A stretch of 64,000 nucleotides of DNA from Hungateiclostridiaceae bacterium UBA1305 (GTDB lineage: Bacteria; Bacillota; Clostridia; Acetivibrionales; DTU013), in NCBI GenBank assembly GCA_002307275.1, contig DBTX01000008.1, forward strand, positions 32,784 to 96,783, in the 5' to 3' direction. Positions 50,891 through 58,203 of the stretch are shown in pieces. A model generated the notes under the pieces. It did no database searches, was not told where the DNA came from, and worked only from the letters and a program-made list of their open reading frames with translations. Both the position numbers and the translations under genes were made by a program. Position 1 is the first letter of the stretch. Each line of letters starts with the position of its first letter.

Positions 50891-50954
50891 TAGTTTTAAA
50901 ACACACTTCTCAACTCAAATGGATGGGTAAAAAAAGAAGGGGCCAAAAAACAAA

Positions 50955-51012
50955 GGGGGATGGTTCTTGAATTGAATTTTTGAAAAAGTTCATGCCAAGA
51001 ATCGTCCCCTCT
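50955..51012. terminator. Terminator-like inverted repeat between exporter operon and malic enzyme gene
   Basis: GGGGGATGGTTCTTG pairs with CAAGAATCGTCCCC (ending at about 51010) with G-U pairs and a ~30-nt loop, followed by TCTAATTTT. It lies between convergent genes. Confidence 0.5.
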
Positions 51013-51038
51013 AATTTTATCTCTATAATTGCTATTAC

Positions 51039-52211
51039 TTATATTCTGTTCACGCCTGACTTGATGGCAGCAGCAGCAACAGCCTTTGCGACATTGGCGC
51101 CGACCCTTGGATCAAATGGTGCGGGAATAACATATTCCGCAGTCAGTTCTTCATCGGAAACAAGCTCTGCAATTGCCCTTGCAGCTGCAATCTTCATTTC
51201 ATCATTAATATCGCTTGCCCTTACATCCAATGCACCTCTGAAGAGGCCAGGGAATGCAAGCACGTTGTTGATCTGGTTCGGGAAGTCCGAACGGCCTGTG
51301 CCCATTACAGCAACACCGGCTGCTTTTGCTTCGTCCGGCATGATTTCGGGCGTAGGATTAGCCATAGCGAATACAAGGGGATCCTTTGCCATGGTCTTCA
51401 CCATTTCCCCTGTCAGCATTCCTGCAGCTGATACACCGATAAATACATCTGAGCCGACAATGACATCTTTCAAAAGACCCTTTTTCATATGCAGGTTGGA
51501 GATCTTGGCCATTTCTGCCTTTTCAGCGTTCAGGTTGTCTCTTCCTTCATAAATGGCGCCCTTTGTATCGCAAAGGATAACCTTCTTCAGGCCCATTGCC
51601 ATTAAAAGCTTGGTGATTGCAATACCGGCCGCACCGGAACCATTGACAACAACTTCGATGTTACCGATATCTTTTTTCGTAAGCTTCAATGCATTCAGCA
51701 TGGCTGCAAGCACTACGATAGCAGTTCCGTGCTGGTCATCATGGAAAATTGGGATATCGCATTCCGCTTTCAGGCGTCTTTCAATTTCAAAGCATCTGGG
51801 TGCCGATATATCTTCAAGATTAACTCCGCCAAAACTGCCGGCCAATAGTTTAACCGTCTGTACGATATCTTCCACATTTTTTGAACGGATGCAAAGGGGG
51901 AATGCGTCAACATCGCCAAAAGTCTTGAATAGTACGCATTTACCTTCCATTACAGGCATTCCGGCTTCAGGTCCTATGTCGCCAAGGCCAAGTACTGCTG
52001 TACCATCGGTAACCACGGCAACAAGATTCCATCTTCTTGTCAGTTGATAGGAAAGGTTCACATCCTTCTGAATTGCAAGGCAGGGTTCAGCAACACCCGG
52101 GGTATATGCCAGTGAGAGATCATTTTTGTCTTTGACAGGAACCGTGCTGATAACTTCGATTTTACCCTTCCATTCACCGTGAAGCCTTAAAGATTCTTTT
52201 CTGTAATCCAT
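51039..52211 (-). CDS. Malic enzyme, NAD(P)-dependent, short bacterial type
   Basis: 390 residues. Features: LAYTPGVAEPCLAI, VTDGTAVLGLGDIGPEAGMP, the metal/substrate stretch IFHDDQHGTAIV and a Rossmann motif VVNGSGAAGIAI, ending with DPRVGANVAKAVAAAA. It decarboxylates malate to pyruvate and yields NAD(P)H; cofactor preference cannot be read reliably. The ATG at 52211 follows AGGAG by 8 nt; the longer reading from GTG 52220 overlaps that site. It lies 51 bp after ldh on the same strand, forming a pyruvate-node pair. Confidence 0.95.
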   Translation of the reverse strand: MDYRKESLRLHGEWKGKIEVISTVPVKDKNDLSLAYTPGVAEPCLAIQKDVNLSYQLTRRWNLVAVVTDGTAVLGLGDIGPEAGMPVMEGKCVLFKTFGDVDAFPLCIRSKNVEDIVQTVKLLAGSFGGVNLEDISAPRCFEIERRLKAECDIPIFHDDQHGTAIVVLAAMLNALKLTKKDIGNIEVVVNGSGAAGIAITKLLMAMGLKKVILCDTKGAIYEGRDNLNAEKAEMAKISNLHMKKGLLKDVIVGSDVFIGVSAAGMLTGEMVKTMAKDPLVFAMANPTPEIMPDEAKAAGVAVMGTGRSDFPNQINNVLAFPGLFRGALDVRASDINDEMKIAAARAIAELVSDEELTAEYVIPAPFDPRVGANVAKAVAAAAIKSGVNRI

Positions 52212-52262
52212 TGAACACACTCCTTAAAATTTTATCACATACTAATATCTTTCATTATGATA

Positions 52263-53204
52263 TTACATATCTTTTACTTCATTCAAAATAATCTTAAGCT
52301 GATCAGCCGAATACCTCAATGCAATCAGCTCATCGTCAGTCAGATTCAAATCCTCTATACCTTTTACACCGTTGGCATTTACAATGGAGGGAAGGCTCAG
52401 TGCGACATCCTCTATGCCGTAATTGCCATTGATCATGGAGGTTACTGTTCTGATCGTGTTTTGATTTTTAAGAAGAGATTCCAGAATGGTGTTGACAGTG
52501 ACTGCTATCGCATAGTAGGTCGCACCTTTTCTCTTGATGATCTCTGCACCTGCAGTCTTGACATTGTTAACAATAGCAGCTCTTTCCTCATCGCTGAGAC
52601 CATTGTTGAAATATTCCCTGATATTGCGTCCTGCAATGTGGGTCGCGCTCCATAACGGGAGCTGGGAATCGCCATGTTCGCCGATGATATATCCGTGAAC
52701 ATTTTTTACGTCGACATCGAATTTTTCACTTAGCAGATACCTGAATCTTGAACTGTCAAGAACAGTTCCGGTTCCAAGAACTCTGCCATTCGGCAGACCC
52801 GACCATTTCTGGATCTTGTAGGTCAGAATGTCAACTGGATTTGCTACTACCAGAATAACGCCGCGTGTGTAGTATTTCATAATGTTGGCCGTAATTTCCT
52901 TTGCAATGGCGACATTTTTCTTCGCGAGGTCAATACGTGTCTCCCCCGGCTTCCTATTGGCACCGGCAGTAATGATAATGGCATCACAATCCGCGACGTC
53001 CTTGTAATCTCCGTCATATACGTTCATCTGACCGACGAACGGCAGACCATGATTGATATCCATGGCCTCTCCGGCAGCCTTATCTTTAAAAACATCTATC
53101 AACACCATTTCATTTGTCATCTGCTTCAGCGATAATGCGAATGCTGTTGATGCCCCAACAAAACCTGCCCCGATAATTGCTACTTTAGATTTGTTATTAC
53201 CCAT
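52263..53204 (-). CDS. ldh: L-lactate dehydrogenase
   Basis: A 313-residue LDH: VAIIGAGFVGASTAFAL (NAD site), ITAGANRKPGETR (loop Arg region), VANPVDILTYKIQKWSG, GTVLDSSRFRYLL and the catalytic IGEHGDSQLPLWS. The Gln-rich loop (ANRKPGETR) supports lactate over malate. It reduces pyruvate to L-lactate with NADH. A possible Rex-type box lies about 110 bp upstream. It forms a unit with the malic enzyme gene. Confidence 0.95.
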   Translation of the reverse strand: MGNNKSKVAIIGAGFVGASTAFALSLKQMTNEMVLIDVFKDKAAGEAMDINHGLPFVGQMNVYDGDYKDVADCDAIIITAGANRKPGETRIDLAKKNVAIAKEITANIMKYYTRGVILVVANPVDILTYKIQKWSGLPNGRVLGTGTVLDSSRFRYLLSEKFDVDVKNVHGYIIGEHGDSQLPLWSATHIAGRNIREYFNNGLSDEERAAIVNNVKTAGAEIIKRKGATYYAIAVTVNTILESLLKNQNTIRTVTSMINGNYGIEDVALSLPSIVNANGVKGIEDLNLTDDELIALRYSADQLKIILNEVKDM

Positions 53205-53561
53205 TTTGAACCATCCTTTAACTATTTTATATCACTTATTATGATCTTTATTTGAGCGATTATTTTAAAGAATAGCAAATTTTCAACGTGATATCAATAC
53301 ATATTTGATAAACTTTGTGATAAATTTAACATCTTTATTTGTGCAAGATTACAAAACGCTATATTCCAGGCAATGAGTTTCCGGCAATCTGGAATCAATT
53401 ATTTTAATCAGAAAACAATTTTCCATAATCTTTCACTGTTATTCTGCAAATAAAGATTGCATATTGTATATAAAAAGCACATATTAAGAGTATGCACTTC
53501 TATGCTTCATTTCACAGCACCATCGAATGTTACATGAAAAAATCTAAAAGGAGATGCCGAA
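53205..53561. other. Divergent intergenic region (357 bp) with a possible Rex-type box
   Basis: AT-rich DNA between ldh and a small plus-strand gene. TTGTGATAAATTTAACAT (53315-53332) is an imperfect match to the Rex consensus (TTGTGA half-site and TTAACA half-site). No clear promoter hexamers or ORFs were identified elsewhere. Confidence 0.4.
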
Positions 53562-53900
53562 ATGTTTGGAAAAAAGAAAATTCAAAAAGATAGATACATT
53601 ATTGCAGTTAAGGACTATGAAGCTACATTAAAATCAATGAAGGAAGACAAAATCAAATTGCCGTTTGACAATGCTATTTATTTGAAGCTGCTGGGTGGAC
53701 TGGATTCCAAAGTTGACAATTTGGATGATCTTAAAAAGTTTATAAAAGCAAACAATAAAGAAGTAAAGGAATATCTGCATTCCTGGGAGGGCCTTATTTC
53801 AGGAGGCTATACAATCATGAATGTGGAATATCTGGAGAAAGTACCTTCTCTTGATAAATTGTGCAGCAGGGATACTGTAAAATTTGTGTGTAATGCCTGA
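53562..53900 (+). CDS. Hypothetical small cytosolic protein
   Basis: 112 residues, basic N-terminus (MFGKKKIQKDRYIIAVKDYE), mixed helical middle (DNAIYLKLLGGLDSK, DDLKKFIKANNKEVKEYL) and a C-terminal TVKFVCNA. No signal peptide, membrane segment or known domain. AAGGAG lies 9 nt before the ATG and codon use matches the neighbours, so the gene is probably real. Function unknown. Confidence 0.65.
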   Translation: MFGKKKIQKDRYIIAVKDYEATLKSMKEDKIKLPFDNAIYLKLLGGLDSKVDNLDDLKKFIKANNKEVKEYLHSWEGLISGGYTIMNVEYLEKVPSLDKLCSRDTVKFVCNA

Positions 53901-53937
53901 TCAATAAATCAATAGAATTAAATTAAGCATAGACCTA

Positions 53938-54008
53938 TAATAAGCATTCCGGATGCATGGGCGAGCAGTTGACTTTAGTCGGCGACCAGCCCCATCAGAG
54001 TGCTTATT
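53938..54008. repeat. Dispersed repeat family, core copy C, inside a large stem-loop
   Basis: Inverted relative to copies A and B: CCGGATGCATGGGCGAGCAG (53949-53968) and GGCGACCAGCC (53981-53991) match GGCTGGTCGC...CTGCTCGCCCATGCATCCGG of copy B. The core is flanked by AATAAGCATTC (about 53939) and GAGTGCTTATT (about 53998), which pair to form a stem that overlaps the response regulator stop codon and may act as a terminator for both convergent genes. Confidence 0.6.
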
Positions 54009-54714
54009 TTGTCTTTTCCCCTCCAAAACGGTAACCGACCCCATGTACAGTAAGCAGGTATACCGGTGATTTAGAATCATCCTCAAGCTTTTGCCTGAGA
54101 TTTTTGACGTGTGTGTCCACTGTCCTTTCAAAGCCTTCAAAATCATCACCGAGAGCCATATCCACAAGTTCGCTTCGTGTAAATGTCTTCCTTGGATATT
54201 TGATAAGAGTCATGAGTATCCTGAATTCATTCGGCGTCAGGTTTGCAGAACTCCCGTTTTTTATCACCTCATGCTTGAGACTGTCAATAATCAGGTCATC
54301 ATTATTAAACGAAATTGTGTTCGAAAGCGGCACAGGATCCTCCGCGGATCGGCGCATTATCGCTGCAGCCCTTGCTACCAGCTGCTTCGGACTGAACGGC
54401 TTGGTCACATAATCATCCGCGCCAATATCAAGTCCCCTGAGAACACTCTCCTCTTCAACCTTTGCAGTCAGCATGATGATCGGCACCCTTGATTTTTTTC
54501 TAATCATCCTGCAGACCTCTTCACCTGTAATATCGGGAAGCATGAGATCCAGTACGACCAGTGACAGTTCAAGCCTTTCAAACAGTTCAAGCGCGTGTTT
54601 GCCGTCAAAAGCCGCATACACCTCATACCCGCCATGTTCAAGGTACGATTTGATTACCTCAACGATCTTGAGTTCATCATCCACAACCAATATTTTCTTC
54701 AAACCATTTGCCAT
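54004..54714 (-). CDS. OmpR/PhoB-family response regulator (orphan)
   Basis: A 236-residue regulator: receiver domain (ILVVDDELKIVEVIKSYLEH, phospho-acceptor Asp in LVVLDLMLPDITG, Lys in YVTKPFSPKQLVARA) and a winged-helix output domain (LTPNEFRILMTLIKYPRKTF, RTVDTHVKNLRQKL, TVHGVGYRFG). No histidine kinase gene is adjacent, so its partner is elsewhere. It is followed on the left by the stem-loop with repeat copy C. Confidence 0.93.
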   Translation of the reverse strand: MANGLKKILVVDDELKIVEVIKSYLEHGGYEVYAAFDGKHALELFERLELSLVVLDLMLPDITGEEVCRMIRKKSRVPIIMLTAKVEEESVLRGLDIGADDYVTKPFSPKQLVARAAAIMRRSAEDPVPLSNTISFNNDDLIIDSLKHEVIKNGSSANLTPNEFRILMTLIKYPRKTFTRSELVDMALGDDFEGFERTVDTHVKNLRQKLEDDSKSPVYLLTVHGVGYRFGGEKTK

Positions 54715-54753
54715 ATCAACATTCCATTCCCAATTGAGCCATGATGGAACCCT

Positions 54754-55728
54754 CTAAAGGATCAGCTTTGGTGTATTCTTCATACAATTGATAATATCCT
54801 GCATGTCCGGAATAGCAGGGATGGCTCCCTTTTTTAACGTAGTTAGCGCACCCATTGCGTTTGCAAAATCCACCATATTTTCAATCTCATCCTTCTTCAG
54901 CGATTGCAGATCTTTACGACTCCTGTCTTTTAATTTATAGAGAATCCCGCCCAGGAACGCATCACCCGCGCCTGTCGTATCTACCACGTCCACAGCATAT
55001 GTATTCAGCTTCCCTGTATCTCCATGATGCCTGTAGAACGTCCCTTTCGGACCAAGTGTTACAAAGATCAGTCCAATCCCCATATTATCGAGTATTTTAG
55101 TTCCTTTTTCAAGGCTGCTTTCCTTTGTAATAAATTCAAGTTCCTCTTCGGAGATTTTAAGAACATCGGCATATTCGAGTCCGATCCTGATCCCACGTTC
55201 GGCATCGGCAAGTGACCTCCACAGCGGCGGTCTGAGATTTGGGTCATAGCTGATGATCAAATCATGGTCCCTGGCAATGTTCAGGGCCTTAATCGTCGCA
55301 CCTCTGGATGGCTCATCCGTCAGTGATATGGAACCAAAGTGGAATATTTTTGATCCGGCAATTACGCTTGCAGGTATATCATTCTTATCAAGCATCATAT
55401 CTGCGCCCGGATTGCGGTAAAAGCTGAAAGATCTGTCCCCTGAACGGTTCAGGTGTACGAATGCCAGCGTCGTATTTACAGTATCACATGTTTTCAGACC
55501 TGTTACGTCAATATGATTCTCAACCAGATACTCTCTCAGGAAGCTGCCGAACTGATCATAACCGACCTTTCCTATAAACGAGGTCCTGGCGCCCAATCGT
55601 GTCAATGCCGCCAATACATTGGCCGGTGCTCCTCCGGGGTTTCTCTCGTAAATGGTATTGCCATTTTCAGACAAGCCCAGAGGCGTAAAATCGATCAATA
55701 GTTCACCTAACGCAGTTACATCAAACAT
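54754..55728 (-). CDS. PfkB-family carbohydrate kinase (fructokinase-like)
   Basis: A 324-residue ribokinase-family enzyme: ALGELLIDFTPLG, the N-terminal signature GGAPANVLAALTRLG, ISYDPNLRPPLWRS and the ATP/catalytic motif VDTTGAGDAFLGGILY. The pattern is closest to fructokinases, which make fructose 6-phosphate in the cytosol. The ATG at 55728 is preferred because GGAGGG lies just upstream; the ATG at 55740 overlaps it. No transporter or hydrolase lies beside it. Confidence 0.9.
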   Translation of the reverse strand: MFDVTALGELLIDFTPLGLSENGNTIYERNPGGAPANVLAALTRLGARTSFIGKVGYDQFGSFLREYLVENHIDVTGLKTCDTVNTTLAFVHLNRSGDRSFSFYRNPGADMMLDKNDIPASVIAGSKIFHFGSISLTDEPSRGATIKALNIARDHDLIISYDPNLRPPLWRSLADAERGIRIGLEYADVLKISEEELEFITKESSLEKGTKILDNMGIGLIFVTLGPKGTFYRHHGDTGKLNTYAVDVVDTTGAGDAFLGGILYKLKDRSRKDLQSLKKDEIENMVDFANAMGALTTLKKGAIPAIPDMQDIINCMKNTPKLIL

Positions 55729-55848
55729 AATACCCTCCATTATACCGAAATTAGCATCATAATATTCCAGCCCAATGCTAAACAGCCATTTTCCCGGAAA
55801 TCAACATCCTATAGCTATATATTAACATATAAAAATCCAATTAAAAAC

Positions 55849-55893
55849 AAAACCCCATCCCGGTGAAAATCCCGGGCAGGGTTCCGATTAAGT
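55849..55893. terminator. Terminator-like hairpin upstream of the PfkB gene
   Basis: AACCCCATCCCGG and CCCGGGCAGGGTT pair with a short internal mismatch around a TGAAAAT loop, with an A run on the left side (T run on the minus strand). It would end minus-strand readthrough from the TPM/LemA genes before the PfkB gene. Confidence 0.55.
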
Positions 55894-55916
55894 ATCAGAC
55901 CTGCGGCTTATATTAA

Positions 55917-56096
55917 AAGGTATCCTGCTATGATCTGCAGAAAATCAAGAAAATCAAAAAAAACGCCAAAATCATTGTTATTTCTACAATGGGAAACATG
56001 ACAAGCGTTTATGATGCCAAAGCAGCAGGAGCGTTCGGTTTTATCATAAAACCGTTCAAGGAGAACGATATTCTGAAGAATATGAGCAAGATCTGA
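55917..56096 (+). pseudogene. Truncated response-regulator receiver domain
   Basis: The frame ending at TGA 56094-56096 reads YDLQKIKKIKKNAKIIVIST, then DAKAAGAFGFIIKPFKENDI and LKNMSKI: the second half of a CheY-like receiver, with the conserved Thr/Ser and Lys (KPF) but no phospho-acceptor Asp or first half. A stop at 55914-55916 cuts it off. No start or ribosome binding site fits. It is a gene remnant of a chemotaxis/CheY-type regulator. Confidence 0.7.
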
Positions 56097-56142
56097 TGAA
56101 TCATGTCACATAGAATTTTAAGGTTAATACAAGGCATATTGT

Positions 56143-56177
56143 TAAAAAGCGTATCGGACATTTGATCCAATACGCTC
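56143..56177 (-). terminator. Terminator of the TPM-domain gene
   Basis: On the minus strand AGCGTATTGGA (56176-56166) and TCCGATACGCT (56159-56149) form an 11-bp stem with one mismatch and a short loop, followed by TTTTT. Confidence 0.8.
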
Positions 56178-56182
56178 TATTA

Positions 56183-56977
56183 TTAATAACTGCCGCTGCT
56201 CCCGCCGCCGCCGCTGCTTCCACCGCCTCCGGACGAACCTCCGCCACCACCGCCGCCCCAGCCGCCGCGACCTCCCCAGCCACCCCGGCCGCCGAAGATT
56301 CTACTATAGAAAGCTATTCTCATTAATGCCATCGTCATTCTAAATCGGAAGAAGATCCCATCCACCAGCAAAAATGCAATACCCACAACCATGTAAATGA
56401 TATTGCGGCTTGTCCTTGACGATGTGCGTGAACTATCGGTGGCAGCACGTGCCTGGCTGTTCCCGTCAATCGTCACACCATATTCCCTGGCCACTGTTTC
56501 TACGACTGCAGCATACCCGTTATAAATTCCGTTGTTATAGTCCTCATCTTTCAAATACGGATTCATGTATCCGGTTCTTATCTGTGCGGTCTGAACATCC
56601 GTCAGGGCACCCTCAAGGCCATATCCTACCTCGATTCTCAGCATTCTCTCTTCAACGGAGTCCAGAATCAGGACCCCGTTGTCCTTGCCCTTCTGACCGA
56701 TCTTCCATTTTGTATAAAGTTCATTTGCATAGCTGTCTATATCCTGCCCGCCAAGAGTATTTATCGTCACGACTACAACCTGTGCCGTCGTTTTATCCTC
56801 AAGCTCTTTCCCAAGGACTTGTATCTTATCCTGCGTATTTTGATCCAGCACATTTGCAAAATCATTTACAAAAAACTCAGATGTAGGTGAAGGGTAGTCT
56901 TCCGCAGCAATTACCGCAAACGATAACATGCTTGTTATTATTAATGCTAAAACGATCACAGCTAAAAGCTTTCTCAC
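56183..56977 (-). CDS. TPM-domain (YgcG-like) exported membrane protein
   Basis: 264 residues: signal peptide (about 1-25, SMLSFAVIAAED), TPM domain (about 32-160; FVNDFANVLDQNT, TTAQVVVVTINTLGGQDIDS, KDNGVLILDSVEERMLRIEV, GYGLEGALTD), a membrane segment (about 190-210, IIYMVVGIAFLLVDGIFF) and a Gly/Ser/Arg-rich tail (GGGGGGSSGG type). TPM proteins often pair with LemA, as here 120 bp away on the same strand. Their shared role is thought to be at the membrane but is not settled. Confidence 0.88.
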   Translation of the reverse strand: MRKLLAVIVLALIITSMLSFAVIAAEDYPSPTSEFFVNDFANVLDQNTQDKIQVLGKELEDKTTAQVVVVTINTLGGQDIDSYANELYTKWKIGQKGKDNGVLILDSVEERMLRIEVGYGLEGALTDVQTAQIRTGYMNPYLKDEDYNNGIYNGYAAVVETVAREYGVTIDGNSQARAATDSSRTSSRTSRNIIYMVVGIAFLLVDGIFFRFRMTMALMRIAFYSRIFGGRGGWGGRGGWGGGGGGGSSGGGGSSGGGGSSGSY

Positions 56978-57104
56978 CAGACACTACCTCTTTCCCTATC
57001 TGAATTACTTCATTTATGTTCCATTCTTTTTCATACGCAAATGACGATATGCAGACTTCCTGCTTCACTGTCAGTATGTCCTGCCAAGTCCCGGAACGTT
57101 CTGC

Positions 57105-57698
57105 TTAGCTTCCGAAATCAACCTTTGGCGCTTCCTGAGCTTCCGGGCTGGCCTTGAAATAATCCCTGGTTTCATATCCCATGAAACGGGCAAAAATATT
57201 ACCGGGGAATCTGATCACTTTTGTATTGTAGGCCTGAACCGAATCAATAAAATTCTTCCTTGCAACTGCAACCCTGTTTTCAGATCCAGCGATATCTGTC
57301 TGCAAATTGGTGAACTGCTCACTTGCCTTCAGATCAGGATAATTCTCCGCCAGCACAAGCATACCTCTTGCTGAAGCTGCAAGCTTTTCATCAGCGGCAA
57401 GCTTACTGTCGATATCTGTTGATCCGTATAATGCTGTCCTGGAAGCTGCGATATCGCCGAATACTTTTTCCTCATGCTTCACATAACCTTTGACAACAGC
57501 AACATCATTGTTAATCAAGTCTGCCCTTCTCTGCATCACATTCTCGACCTGGCTCCATTGGCTTTGCACTTCCTGATCCGCAACAGCCAAACCGTTATAA
57601 GAGGAATATGATCCGATAACAAGTATCAATGCTACCAGAGCAAAAACACCCCATTTAATCCATCTTCCACGATTGTACGAATTATAACTGGTACTCAT
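57105..57698 (-). CDS. lemA: LemA-family protein
   Basis: 197 residues: an N-terminal membrane segment (WGVFALVALILVIGSYSSYN), then the LemA helical domain (LAVADQEVQSQWSQVENVMQ RRADLI split here, then LVLAENYPDLKAS, IAGSENRVAVARKNFIDSVQ, FPGNIFARFMGY). LemA proteins are coiled-coil envelope proteins of unclear function. The start at 57698 is chosen for GGGTG upstream and for the MSTSYN N-terminus; the longer reading at 57728 adds ten atypical residues. Upstream of the TPM gene in one operon. Confidence 0.9.
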   Translation of the reverse strand: MSTSYNSYNRGRWIKWGVFALVALILVIGSYSSYNGLAVADQEVQSQWSQVENVMQRRADLINNDVAVVKGYVKHEEKVFGDIAASRTALYGSTDIDSKLAADEKLAASARGMLVLAENYPDLKASEQFTNLQTDIAGSENRVAVARKNFIDSVQAYNTKVIRFPGNIFARFMGYETRDYFKASPEAQEAPKVDFGS

Positions 57699-57847
57699 AT
57701 TAATACACCCTTTCCTGAACAGAGTCATTAATCTTCATCTATAAATCCCATAATAGTAGGATTATATGAAGATTTAGTGAATTTTATATATTCAACGCTG
57801 AAAACCGGTAATTTGTCTGACGCAAAAGGTAAGTTTAAAAATGGAAA

Positions 57848-57863
57848 AGAGCCTTGCGGCTCA
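57848..57863 (-). terminator. Terminator of the 42-residue small-protein gene
   Basis: On the minus strand GAGCC-GCAA-GGCTC (57862-57849) is followed by TTTTCCATTTTT, a compact rho-independent terminator 40 bp after the small gene's stop. Confidence 0.65.
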
Positions 57864-57901
57864 ATTTCAAGATGCTGGCTATGTTGTAAGGATTAGTAGA
57901 T

Positions 57902-58030
57902 CTACTCCGTGTAAGCAATCAGAACTATTTTGCTTTTTAGATTTTCTGATAAATCCTTCTCCAGTTTCGAGATCTTATCAAGTACATCCTTGTTATTTTT
58001 TATGTCTGCATGCTGATATTTCGTTTCCAT
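57902..58030 (-). CDS. Small conserved-looking 42-residue protein
   Basis: ATG at 58030 has GGAGGG 7 nt upstream and the frame ends with TAG at 57902. The product begins METKYQHADIKNNKDVLDKI, continues with a charged amphipathic helix (SKLEKDLSENLKSK) and ends IVLIAYTE. It has its own terminator. No known family was recognised. A good ribosome binding site, a coding-like composition and a terminator make it likelier than the overlapping plus-strand reading. It is probably a small cytosolic helical protein. Confidence 0.6.
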   Translation of the reverse strand: METKYQHADIKNNKDVLDKISKLEKDLSENLKSKIVLIAYTE

Positions 58031-58203
58031 TCGAAACCCTCCTATATATCTTTTAGTACCAATTATTTACTAACAGAGTGGTTTTTATTCGTGATGAAAT
58101 TAGTATCAGCCGGATTTATCATTTATCGCAGTTATAGCATTCAACTATGTTTTCTTTTGTTCCGGGACAAAATGATATTGCATATACTTACTCCTTCATG
58201 CCC

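Noticed and set aside
57841..58056. Plus-strand ORF of 71 codons
   Set aside because: It overlaps the better-supported minus-strand 42-residue gene, starts inside that gene's terminator hairpin and has no ribosome binding site.
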